Of a DNA stretch of 20,639 nucleotides, positions 13,982 to 20,399 are shown piece by piece. The stretch is from Candidatus Omnitrophota bacterium (GTDB lineage: Bacteria; Omnitrophota; Gorgyraeia; Gygaellales; Profunditerraquicolaceae). Where the stretch lies: contig JAGUUJ010000026.1 of the NCBI GenBank assembly GCA_020063525.1, forward strand, positions 1 to 20,639, written 5' to 3'. The notes beneath the pieces are model-generated. The model was given only the letters and a program-made list of their open reading frames with translations. It had not been told where the DNA came from and ran no database searches. The first letter of the stretch is position 1, and each line of letters opens with the position of its first letter. Made by a program: the position numbers and the translations under genes.

Positions 13982-15543
13982 TTTTGCCGGCTAATGGTTA
14001 GACTACGCTCACCATTAGCACTGAGCGAAGTCGAAGTGCTAATCCTCAACTGGTATAAAAGCATCAGCGCACTATTGATAAACCAATACAAAACTAAACC
14101 CGAAGGCATATGATAAAAAATAAAACCAAACATCAGCGGGAATAAAATCATCATTAATTTTTGTTGCTCTGCAGAACCCGCACTGGTTGCGGCCATTGAG
14201 AGTTTCTGCTGAATAAACATACCTATAGTCATTAATATAGGTAAGAGATTAATTTCATTACCTAAAAACGGTAGAGATGCCGGCAGGGTAAATAAACGGT
14301 CCGGCGAAGATAGGTCTTTTATCCATAAAAACTTGGCGCCTTTTAAAGCTACAGAACGTAAAAGCACTTGATAGAGAGCAAAAAATACAGGCATTTGCAA
14401 GATAAGAGGCAAACAACCGCTAAATGGATTTACTTTGTATTCGCGGTATAGTTTCATTATCTCGGTATTGAGTTTTTGCGGATTATTTTTATAAGTCTTT
14501 CTTAATTCTTCTATGGCTGGCTGCAAGGCCTGCATTTTTTTCATTGACCGCATCTGCTTTAAGGTAAGAGGATAAAGGATTATATAAATCAAAATGCTAA
14601 AGATTACAATTGTTGTGCCCCAGTTGTGCACTAAACCAAATATAAAATCTAGAACTTGTAAAAGTAGATGGGCAATAAAATCAAAGGTGCCGTAATACAT
14701 CACTGCTGTCCACTCAGGTTTAATATTGATGATTTGTCGCAACTCTTGCGGTCCCAAGTAGATATTAAATTTAAATTGCACCTGCTGATTAGGCGCGAGC
14801 ACAAATTCTTTCGGGTTTAAGCCGACCTCGTATTCTTGCGCATTAATCTTCTTAATAAAGCTGGTGTAAATATCTGAACCGGGTTCAATAATGGCACAAA
14901 AATATCTATCCCGTAAGCCTAAAAATTTAGTGTCTTCGAAGGCAACATCCTTGCGTAGATTAAGATGCATAAGCTTATCTTTGCTGGCGAAGGTGACATC
15001 TTTTAAGCGCGCTTGCGTTTGGTCGCCACCTAAGTTCAGTACACCTAAAACTAAAGGCAGATTTATATTAAGCGCAGAGCCGGACAGATTCTGAATCTCG
15101 ACTCCTAATTCTATGTTATAATTTGACTTAGAGAAAAGAAAGCGTTTAATAATCTGTTTATCTTTATCGCGATAAACAAAATCCACGCTCTCGGCAGTAA
15201 TTTTCTCTTTTTGGAATATAAGATTTGCGTCTTCTAATAAGAAGCCGTATTTTAAAGGGAAGATATAATTCTGATAAGATTTAAAAACTACTTCTTTAAT
15301 TGCGGCTTGGGATTCGCTAAAAACTAGGTCATATTTTTCCTGGGTAAATTTAAAAGAAGAGGAGGAAGGTTCTTTTAATGTAGCCTGGCTTAACTCGCTG
15401 CGTATGGGTTTGGCAGCGGTTGGGGCGGGTGATTGTAACGTAACTGCTTTGTTATCAAGATGATACGTTTTCGAAACAAAGGCGGACCAGCTTAATAAAA
15501 CTAATAATGCTAATGCTATGGCTAAAAATAAACGCTTTTCCAT
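13978..15543 (-). CDS. yidC: Membrane protein insertase YidC/Oxa1
   Basis: Inserts and folds inner-membrane proteins, alone or with Sec. The 521-residue protein has an N-terminal helix (5-20), a large extracytoplasmic beta domain (about 65-275, as in Gram-negatives) and the conserved five-helix core: SILIYIILYPLTLKQMRSMKKMQALQP, KVNPFSGCLPLILQMPVFFALYQVL and FIFYHMPSGLVLYWFINSALMLLYQ. At the groove position where most homologues have Arg or Lys (R366 in E. coli) there is Tyr320. The last 20 residues (STSTSLSANGERSL and following) are encoded by a two-hairpin repeat rather than the usual basic tail. The gene starts four bases after the yidD stop without a clear ribosome site. Confidence 0.96.
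   Translation of the reverse strand: MEKRLFLAIALALLVLLSWSAFVSKTYHLDNKAVTLQSPAPTAAKPIRSELSQATLKEPSSSSFKFTQEKYDLVFSESQAAIKEVVFKSYQNYIFPLKYGFLLEDANLIFQKEKITAESVDFVYRDKDKQIIKRFLFSKSNYNIELGVEIQNLSGSALNINLPLVLGVLNLGGDQTQARLKDVTFASKDKLMHLNLRKDVAFEDTKFLGLRDRYFCAIIEPGSDIYTSFIKKINAQEYEVGLNPKEFVLAPNQQVQFKFNIYLGPQELRQIINIKPEWTAVMYYGTFDFIAHLLLQVLDFIFGLVHNWGTTIVIFSILIYIILYPLTLKQMRSMKKMQALQPAIEELRKTYKNNPQKLNTEIMKLYREYKVNPFSGCLPLILQMPVFFALYQVLLRSVALKGAKFLWIKDLSSPDRLFTLPASLPFLGNEINLLPILMTIGMFIQQKLSMAATSAGSAEQQKLMMILFPLMFGFIFYHMPSGLVLYWFINSALMLLYQLRISTSTSLSANGERSLTISRQK
13991..14042. repeat. REP-like two-hairpin element, copy 1, at the yidC 3' end
   Basis: Hairpin A: CTAATGGT (13991-13998) with ACCATTAG (14011-14018). 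Hairpin B: TTAGCACT (14016-14023) with AGTGCTAA (14035-14042). Both stems are perfect 8-bp. The loops contain GACTACGCTC and GAGCGAAGTCGA. The same two-hairpin design recurs at 19889-19940 in the other orientation. Confidence 0.9.
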
Positions 15544-15547
15544 AAAT

Positions 15548-15763
15548 TTAGACTATTGGGTCGTAGCCACTTTTTTGCGAAAAGGGTTGACACCGTAATA
15601 GTCTTTTTATCCCCTTGAAAGTTCCCTTGAAAAAACCGAATCTTAAAATCGCCTGCGTGGTGTATTCTGAACAACTGGGAATAAAACGGCAGGAAGAAGG
15701 CAGTCCTATCCGGATGTAACTTTGGTATATATCCAGAAGTTTGAGAGCTATTCTCTGTAACAT
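15548..15763 (-). CDS. yidD: Membrane protein insertion efficiency factor YidD
   Basis: A small membrane-associated protein of 71 residues that aids YidC-dependent insertion. The family core SCRFIPSCSEYTTQAILRFG followed by FKGTFKGIKRLLRCQPF is complete, with an amphipathic N-terminal helix before it. Its ATG overlaps the rpmH stop by one base (TAATG), leaving no room for rnpA, which normally separates rpmH and yidD. yidC follows after four bases. Confidence 0.94.
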   Translation of the reverse strand: MLQRIALKLLDIYQSYIRIGLPSSCRFIPSCSEYTTQAILRFGFFKGTFKGIKRLLRCQPFSQKSGYDPIV

Positions 15764-15900
15764 TAAAGAGAAATTCTTCTTCTGCCTTTTTGGCGGCGAC
15801 GGGCTAAAACTTTTCTCCCCGCCTTCTTGGCCATCCTGCTCCGGAATCCGTGCCTGCGCTTACCTACAATATTTGTGGGCGTCTTTAAATTTTTTTTCAT
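15763..15900 (-). CDS. rpmH: 50S ribosomal protein L34
   Basis: A 45-residue, highly basic protein. GKRRHGFRSRMAKKAGRKVLARRRQKGRRRISL (positions 13-45) matches the L34 family nearly throughout, whereas the first 12 residues (MKKNLKTPTNIV) differ slightly from the common MKRTFQPS start. AAGGA lies nine bases before the ATG. It is the first gene left of the origin region and has a strong promoter about 100 bases upstream. Confidence 0.95.
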   Translation of the reverse strand: MKKNLKTPTNIVGKRRHGFRSRMAKKAGRKVLARRRQKGRRRISL

Positions 15901-16001
15901 CGTCGATGTTCCTTCTTATTGTACCCTTCGTTTAAAAAAACAGGCGTTCTCCGGTGCAATAAATAAGCTCGGATACATTTTTGTCGGAGAATAGTTTTTA
16001 A

Positions 16002-16029
16002 ATTATAACATACGCTAACATTAAGTCAA
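16002..16029 (-). promoter_or_regulatory. Promoter for rpmH-yidD-yidC-jag
   Basis: TTGACT (16029-16024), 16 bases, then TATAAT (16007-16002), with TGT just before the -10 (extended -10 pattern). The start point would be about 95 bases upstream of rpmH. Confidence 0.7.
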
Positions 16030-16111
16030 TATAACTTTTGAAAAAATATTATATAACATACGGGCTGCCGGGTCAAGATAAACAATATATTTTTTGTGTC
16101 TTTCTTTTCTC

Positions 16112-16139
16112 TTGCAGTCTGGTATCTCTATGATATAAT
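16112..16139 (+). promoter_or_regulatory. Promoter for dnaA
   Basis: A perfect extended -10, TGATATAAT (TATAAT at 16134-16139), 16 bases after a weak TTGCAG (16112-16117). The DnaA-box palindrome begins 12 bases downstream, overlapping the expected start region and suggesting autorepression by DnaA. Confidence 0.65.
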
Positions 16140-16150
16140 ATTTCCACAGA

Positions 16151-16182
16151 GTTATTCAACTTGTTAATAAGTTGTGAATAAC
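16151..16182. promoter_or_regulatory. Inverted pair of DnaA boxes before dnaA
   Basis: TTATTCACA (minus strand, 16181-16173) fits the TTATNCACA consensus. An opposed, weaker copy, TTATTCAAC, is at 16152-16160; together they form an imperfect palindrome, GTTATTC...GAATAAC. A third partial box (TTTCCACA, 16141-16148) overlaps the promoter edge. Confidence 0.6.
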
Positions 16183-16212
16183 GCAGATTAAATAAGGCCA
16201 TTCATTATAAGT

Positions 16213-17550
16213 ATGCTCAATATTCAAGAAGCTTGGGATAAGGCAAAGGCTCATTTACAAGACAAGTTGGGTAAGGCCGCTTTGGAAACATGGATACTGC
16301 CCTTAAGCCCAAAGCAAAAGGATGAGAATGTTTTGGTTCTCCAGGCGCCGGATAATTTTTTCAGAGACTGGGTGGAAAAACATTATAGAGAAGCAATCCA
16401 GGAGGCGATAGCCTGCGTAACTAAACAAAAACTTCAGGTTAATTTAGAAACGGGCTCTCAAATTAAAGCCGACTTGGCTAGTTCTGGGGCACAGCAATTG
16501 CCGGTCAAACCCAAGGAATTCAAGGATACCTCTGGTCTCAACCCGCGCTATACATTTGAGAATTTTGTGGTCGGCCCTTCTAACCGCCATGCCCATGCTT
16601 ATTCTTTAGCTGTAGCCGAATCTCCTGCCAAGACATACAACCCCTTATTTATCTATGGGGGAGTGGGGTTGGGAAAAACGCATCTTATGCAGGCAATATG
16701 CCACCACGCCAAAAATAAGGCGGGGGGCAATTTAAAAATCTGTTATATGACCTCGGAAAGGTTCACCAATGAACTCATCGACGCCATACAACACCACTCC
16801 ACGCCCGCGTTTAGGCAGAAATACAGAAATACAGATGTGTTAGTGGTGGACGATATTCATTTCATCGCGGGCAAAGAGTCCACGCAAGAGGAATTCTTCC
16901 ATACCTTCAATACATTATACGATGCGCACAAACAGATTATCATCTCTTCTGCCCAGCCACCCAAAGAAATAGCGAACTTGCAAGACCGGCTTGTTTCGCG
17001 CTTCGGTTGGGGGCTGACCACAGATATACAGCCTCCTGACCTGGAAACGCGCGCGGCCATACTAAAAAAGAAAATTGAGCGGGAGCCTGTGCCAATCCCC
17101 GATGATGTCATATTTTTTATTGCTCAACTTATCAAAACCAATGTCAGAGAATTAGAGGGCGCGCTTATACGCACCATCGCCTATTCCTTGCTGGAGGAGA
17201 AACCCATAACCCTGGAGTTAACTAAAGAGGTCTTAAAGGACCTTTTAAAGGAACCCAGGAAGCTGATAACGGTGGATTTTATACAACGTTGCGTTGCTGA
17301 AGAGTTTGGGGTATCATTACAGGAAATAAAAATGAAGCGGCGTAATAAAAATATAGTGTTGCCCAGACAAATAGCAATGTATTTAAGCAGGGAGTTAACC
17401 GATTTGTCTTTACCGGAAATAGGAAACTCTTTGGGGGGTAAGGATCATACTACAGTATTGCATTCATATAATAAAATTAAGGTGGATTTAAAAAAGGACG
17501 AGGCATTAAAAGCCAGGATCGAAAGAATTATTCAAGTCATCCAACAATAA
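16213..17550 (+). CDS. dnaA: Chromosomal replication initiator DnaA
   Basis: A 445-residue initiator. Domain I (1-75) starts EAWDKAKAHLQDKLGKAALETWI; a short linker (about 80-110) follows. The AAA+ domain has Walker A GGVGLGKTH (149-157), Walker B VVDDIHFI (about 211-218), the SAQPPKEI sensor I region and NVRELEGALIR with the sensor II arginine. Domain IV carries the DnaA signature GGKDHTTVLHSYNKI near the C-terminus that binds DnaA boxes. The ATG lacks a good ribosome site. It is the first gene right of the origin region and is followed by dnaN after 152 bases. Confidence 0.98.
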   Translation: MLNIQEAWDKAKAHLQDKLGKAALETWILPLSPKQKDENVLVLQAPDNFFRDWVEKHYREAIQEAIACVTKQKLQVNLETGSQIKADLASSGAQQLPVKPKEFKDTSGLNPRYTFENFVVGPSNRHAHAYSLAVAESPAKTYNPLFIYGGVGLGKTHLMQAICHHAKNKAGGNLKICYMTSERFTNELIDAIQHHSTPAFRQKYRNTDVLVVDDIHFIAGKESTQEEFFHTFNTLYDAHKQIIISSAQPPKEIANLQDRLVSRFGWGLTTDIQPPDLETRAAILKKKIEREPVPIPDDVIFFIAQLIKTNVRELEGALIRTIAYSLLEEKPITLELTKEVLKDLLKEPRKLITVDFIQRCVAEEFGVSLQEIKMKRRNKNIVLPRQIAMYLSRELTDLSLPEIGNSLGGKDHTTVLHSYNKIKVDLKKDEALKARIERIIQVIQQ

Positions 17551-17702
17551 ATTCAGGGGTTATTATCAAGTTATCACAAAGATATATTCAATGTAATTGC
17601 GCAATTATAAAAGGATTAAAAAGATTTCAACAAAAACAAGTCTCTTTACTACTCCTAATATTATATTAATATTACATTTTAAGTAATAAGAGAGGTGGGG
17701 AA

Positions 17703-18794
17703 ATGAAAATAGAAGTTGCGAAGGGTATTCTATTAAACGGAATACAAAAAGTACAAAACGTAATTTCCGCAAAAGCCACATTACCTATATTGTCCAACAT
17801 ATTACTTAAAACACAACAAAATAAACTTAAACTAACCGCAACTGATTTAGATATCGGAATAAGTTGTGCAGTTCCTGTGGATATCCAAGAGCCAGGTATG
17901 ATAACCATACCCGCCAAAAGATTCAGTGATATTATAAAAGAATTACCTGATGATAGCGTAAGTATAAATACCAAAAAAAATAACTTAATTATTATTGAAA
18001 CAAAATCCTGCCAATTTAAAATTATGGGGTTACCGTACGAGGATTTTCCTAAATTGCCCGAATTTAAAGAGGGGGGAGTAATTAAATTAGAGCAATCCAC
18101 CCTAAAAGAAATGTTGTGCCTTACCTCTTTTGCAGTATCTCTCGATGAAACAAGATATATATTAAATGGTATTCTATTTAAAATTAATCAAAATAACCTT
18201 ACTTTTGTAGCCACGGATGGTAAGCGGTTGGTGGTTATAGAGAGAAAATTACAACAAAATACCGAGAAAGACTTACAGATTATCGTGCCCCTGAAAACAA
18301 TCCAGGAATTAAACCGCAACCTTCAGGAAGAAGGCGAGTTATCAATGCTGTTAGGTAATAATCAGGTACTCTTTGATTTAGGGGGCGCGGTAATTATTTC
18401 GCGTTTAATCGAAGGAGAATTCCCGGATTATCAACAGGTAATTCCGCCTGCCTCAGAGAACAAAATCAATGTTGGCCGGGAGCAGTTTTTATTGGCCATA
18501 AAGAGGGCCGCGTTACTTTCCACGCCTGATTACCAGGCGGTAAAGTTAGAGGTATTTAAAAATAAATTAGTTGTTTCTAAGTCCACCCCGGATATCGGAG
18601 AGTCCCGGGAAGAGGTAATTATAGAATACCAAGGGAAAGAGATGTCCATTGGTTTTAATCCCAATTATTTAATAGACGCCCTAAAAAACCTTAAAGAAGA
18701 AAAGGTAGAATTTGAGTTAACTGATACCGAAAAGCCCGGCGTTATACGCTTGGATGGGTATGTTTATATTGTTTTGCCCATGCGCTTAAGTTAG
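17703..18794 (+). CDS. dnaN: DNA polymerase III sliding clamp beta subunit
   Basis: A 363-residue ring-forming clamp that tethers polymerase III to DNA. Three repeated clamp domains are apparent: N-terminal NVISAKATLPILSNILL and LTATDLDIGI; middle SFAVSLDETRYILNGILF and VATDGKRLVV; C-terminal EGEFPDYQQVIP and the final YVYIVLPMRLS, which forms the protein-binding cleft. GAGAGGTGG precedes the ATG. The upstream 152-base gap is A+T rich with a small palindrome, AATTGCGCAATT, but I see no convincing promoter in it. dciA begins immediately after the stop. Confidence 0.98.
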   Translation: MKIEVAKGILLNGIQKVQNVISAKATLPILSNILLKTQQNKLKLTATDLDIGISCAVPVDIQEPGMITIPAKRFSDIIKELPDDSVSINTKKNNLIIIETKSCQFKIMGLPYEDFPKLPEFKEGGVIKLEQSTLKEMLCLTSFAVSLDETRYILNGILFKINQNNLTFVATDGKRLVVIERKLQQNTEKDLQIIVPLKTIQELNRNLQEEGELSMLLGNNQVLFDLGGAVIISRLIEGEFPDYQQVIPPASENKINVGREQFLLAIKRAALLSTPDYQAVKLEVFKNKLVVSKSTPDIGESREEVIIEYQGKEMSIGFNPNYLIDALKNLKEEKVEFELTDTEKPGVIRLDGYVYIVLPMRLS

Positions 18795-19076
18795 ATGCAG
18801 ATAATAAAAGATATAATCCCAGATGTTATAAAAGGGCTAGAGACTAAAAAGCATGCCCATGATGAACCGGAGCTTTTGTTAAAACGGGTCTTACCCAAAA
18901 AAGAACTGGGGCATGTAAAATTTAGATATTTGCGTAAGGGCATCTTGGGTATAACAGTCGATTCCTCTGCTTGGGTTTACCAGCTGAACTTACAAAAACC
19001 AGAACTGCTCGCCAAATTGGGCAAGAAATCTAAAGCCATAAAAGATATTCGTTTTTATATCGGAGAAACGCAATGA
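18795..19076 (+). CDS. dciA: DciA-like protein (DUF721), helicase loading
   Basis: A 93-residue DUF721 protein. The family pattern is seen in KGILGITVDSSAWVYQLNLQKPELLAKL and the ending IKDIRFYIGE. In bacteria without DnaC or DnaI, DciA helps load the replicative helicase DnaB; here I infer this role from family and location. Its ATG directly follows the dnaN stop, with no gap, so translation is coupled. Downstream genes often include gyrB, but here degenerate sequence and toxin-type genes follow. Confidence 0.85.
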   Translation: MQIIKDIIPDVIKGLETKKHAHDEPELLLKRVLPKKELGHVKFRYLRKGILGITVDSSAWVYQLNLQKPELLAKLGKKSKAIKDIRFYIGETQ

Positions 19077-19213
19077 ACCCCGCACCTTCTTACTACGAAG
19101 CGACGCGCTATGCAGGCAGGTGTTTCCGGAAGATTTACAGGCCAGTAGGCCGTGGTTTGGCAACCGAATAGCCAAAGCCAGAAGAAGCGGCAGAGATGCT
19201 GGCGCGGAAATAG
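19073..19213 (+). pseudogene. Degenerate small-ORF remnant before the PIN gene
   Basis: An ATG overlapping the dciA stop (ATGA) opens a 32-codon frame beginning MNPAPSYYEAT. The start resembles the MxxxxYDA-type beginnings of GyrB, but it soon loses any resemblance. Two blocks, 19120-19137 and 19184-19204, match 20015-20032 and 20036-20056 exactly; in the second place they are almost contiguous and encode VFPEDLEEAAEMLA. Here 46 bases containing a small inverted repeat split them, and the second block ends EEAAEMLARK with a stop overlapping the PIN ribosome site. This looks like the broken end of a gene formerly coupled to the PIN gene. The interpretation is tentative. Confidence 0.4.
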
Positions 19214-19222
19214 GAGGAACCT

Positions 19223-19702
19223 ATGCGAAAACTGAAATTGTACCTTGAGACGTCTGTCTGGAATTTCTTTTTTGCCGACGATGCACCAGAGAAGAGAGAT
19301 ATAACCAAAAGATTTTTTGATTCTATCAAAGAAGATATCTATGAAATTTTTATTTCCGAAGTAGTGATCAGAGAAATAAACGATGCTCCTGAGCCCAAGA
19401 GAAAAGCCTTATTCGATTTAGTTAATAAATATGCCCCTGTGGAATTAGAGACTACAGAAGAAGCAGATGAGTTAACTGAAGTTTACATGGATCGCGGGAT
19501 TATTCCAGAAGGCAAAAGAGATGATGCCTTTCACGTTGCTATTGCTACAGTCCACGAGATGGATGCAGTTATTACTTGGAATTATCAACATCTGGCTAAC
19601 TTGCGAAAGGCTGAGTTATTTAATAGTGTTAATTTAGAAAAAGGATATACCAAACGATTAGAAATAGTCACGGCTATGGAGGTGAGTAGATATGAAAGTT
19701 GA
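19223..19702 (+). CDS. PIN-domain protein, VapC-like putative toxin RNase
   Basis: A 159-residue PIN domain. The start KLYLETSVWNFFF, the acidic E51 region (VVIREIND) and the C-terminal RDDAFHVAIATVHEMDAVITWNYQHL are diagnostic; D101 and D114 would help bind metal. The first acidic residue, usually Asp in xxDTS, is Glu9 here, which could lower activity or be a subfamily trait. GGAGG lies five bases before the ATG. It overlaps the next small gene by 11 bases. PIN proteins of this kind are mostly RNase toxins; the target is not predictable. Confidence 0.85.
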   Translation: MRKLKLYLETSVWNFFFADDAPEKRDITKRFFDSIKEDIYEIFISEVVIREINDAPEPKRKALFDLVNKYAPVELETTEEADELTEVYMDRGIIPEGKRDDAFHVAIATVHEMDAVITWNYQHLANLRKAELFNSVNLEKGYTKRLEIVTAMEVSRYES

Positions 19703-19862
19703 TAAATCATTACAAGAGGTCTGGAACTGGAAGGATAAGGTCTACCAGGAGACGAAGCATCTTTCTGTAAGAGAAACGGCTAGAAAGATCCACGAAGATG
19801 TGCAGCAGATTAAGAAGAAATATGGCTTAAAACTCAAGACGCTTCATCCGTCAGAAAAATAG
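19692..19862 (+). CDS. Small charged partner of the PIN protein, possible antitoxin
   Basis: A 56-residue, lysine-rich protein starting MKVDKSLQEVWNWKDKVYQE and ending with a basic stretch (KKKYGLKLKTLHPSEK). It overlaps the PIN gene by 11 bases and has a strong ribosome site, GGAGGTGA (19678-19685), inside the PIN gene. It is predicted to be mostly helical without an evident DNA-binding motif. Gene order (toxin first) and tight coupling suggest the antitoxin or an accessory factor. I do not recognise a named family with certainty. Confidence 0.7.
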   Translation: MKVDKSLQEVWNWKDKVYQETKHLSVRETARKIHEDVQQIKKKYGLKLKTLHPSEK

Positions 19863-19888
19863 CTCGCAAAAGAACTCTAAGTAGGTAT

Positions 19889-19940
19889 TCAGTGCTTCGA
19901 CTTCGCTCAGCACTGATGGTGAGCATAGTCGAACCATCAG
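19889..19940. repeat. REP-like two-hairpin element, copy 2
   Basis: Hairpin B: TCAGTGCT (19889-19896) with AGCACTGA (19909-19916). Hairpin A: CTGATGGT (19913-19920) with ACCATCAG (19933-19940). Loops TCGACTTCGCTC and GAGCATAGTCGA match copy 1 in inverted orientation, while stem bases co-vary. It lies in the 306-base stretch between the two toxin modules. Confidence 0.9.
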
Positions 19941-19948
19941 ACGTGACG

Positions 19949-20065
19949 ATGACGTTGAGATATTATGTGGATGTGGCTTTGCCTATCGGAAGGCAAACCA
20001 TTGCCCTCTGGCTTGTGTTTCCGGAAGATTTAGAGGAAGCGGCAGAGATGCTGGCGGAAAGGTGA
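19949..20065 (+). CDS. Small ORF, possible truncated antitoxin-like gene
   Basis: A 38-codon frame starting MTLRYYVDVALPIGRQ and ending LVFPEDLEEAAEMLAER. It has no visible ribosome site and begins just after the REP-like element. Its 3' half shares two exact blocks (18 and 21 bases) with the remnant before the PIN gene. It may be a fragment left by recombination or a true small protein; I favour a fragment. No function can be given. Confidence 0.35.
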   Translation: MTLRYYVDVALPIGRQTIALWLVFPEDLEEAAEMLAER

Positions 20066-20098
20066 GGCAAGGCAAAATCGGTAATAGTGAGGATAAGT

Positions 20099-20132
20099 AT
20101 AACTTTAGTTAACTTTATATTGACAAAGTTAT
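20099..20132. promoter_or_regulatory. Putative operator of the RelE-type module
   Basis: ATAACTTT (20099-20106) and AAAGTTAT (20125-20132) are perfect inverted 8-mers, and a further AACTTT lies at 20111-20116. The site overlaps the -35 element, as expected for autorepression by a ribbon-helix-helix antitoxin. Confidence 0.5.
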
Positions 20133-20148
20133 ATTCTTATGGTATATT
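20120..20148 (+). promoter_or_regulatory. Promoter of the RelE-type module
   Basis: A perfect TTGACA (20120-20125), a 17-base spacer and TATATT (20143-20148). The gene start follows 20 bases downstream of the -10 element, with GGAGGTGA between. Confidence 0.75.
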
Positions 20149-20168
20149 TTAGTTGGGAGGTGAGTGAG

Positions 20169-20399
20169 ATGGAAAAAACTACATTCGCGATGAAGATTGA
20201 TGAAGGGGTCCTCAAGGATTTCAGGACTTTCTGTAAAGAACACGGGATTAAATATAGTTTCTTTATTGAAGAGGCAATTAAAGAAAAACTGGCAGAAGAG
20301 GAATTAAAGGATGACATCTTAGATTTTAAAACTCTACGTAAGGAAGAAAAATCGGCTATTTCTTTTGAGGAATATTTGAGGAGGCGCGGTGGAGTATAA
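20169..20399 (+). CDS. Ribbon-helix-helix-like antitoxin
   Basis: A 76-residue protein. The N-terminus MEKTTFAMKIDEGVLKDFRTFC, followed by KYSFFIEEAIKEKL, fits a beta strand plus two helices (ribbon-helix-helix DNA binding), and the acidic C-terminal half (DILDFKTLRKEEKSAISFEEYL) would wrap the toxin. The ATG at 20169 follows GGAGGTGA by five bases; a longer in-frame start at 20139 lies inside the promoter and is rejected. It overlaps the toxin gene by 11 bases. Confidence 0.82.
   Translation: MEKTTFAMKIDEGVLKDFRTFCKEHGIKYSFFIEEAIKEKLAEEELKDDILDFKTLRKEEKSAISFEEYLRRRGGV

Larger units (their letters stand above)
15901..16212. other. Probable oriC: divergent rpmH/dnaA intergenic region
   Basis: A 312-base gene-free region from which all genes diverge. 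It is A+T rich (especially 15995-16130), contains the divergent rpmH and dnaA promoters, a repeated TATAACATACG (16004-16014 and 16052-16062), and DnaA-box-like sequences near dnaA. Gene direction and content are typical for a bacterial origin. The shorter dnaA-dnaN gap (17551-17702) is also A+T rich and cannot be excluded as the unwinding site. Confidence 0.65.

Noticed and set aside
18428..18436. DnaA-box-like TTATCAACA inside dnaN
   Set aside because: An isolated one-mismatch match within coding sequence; probably chance.
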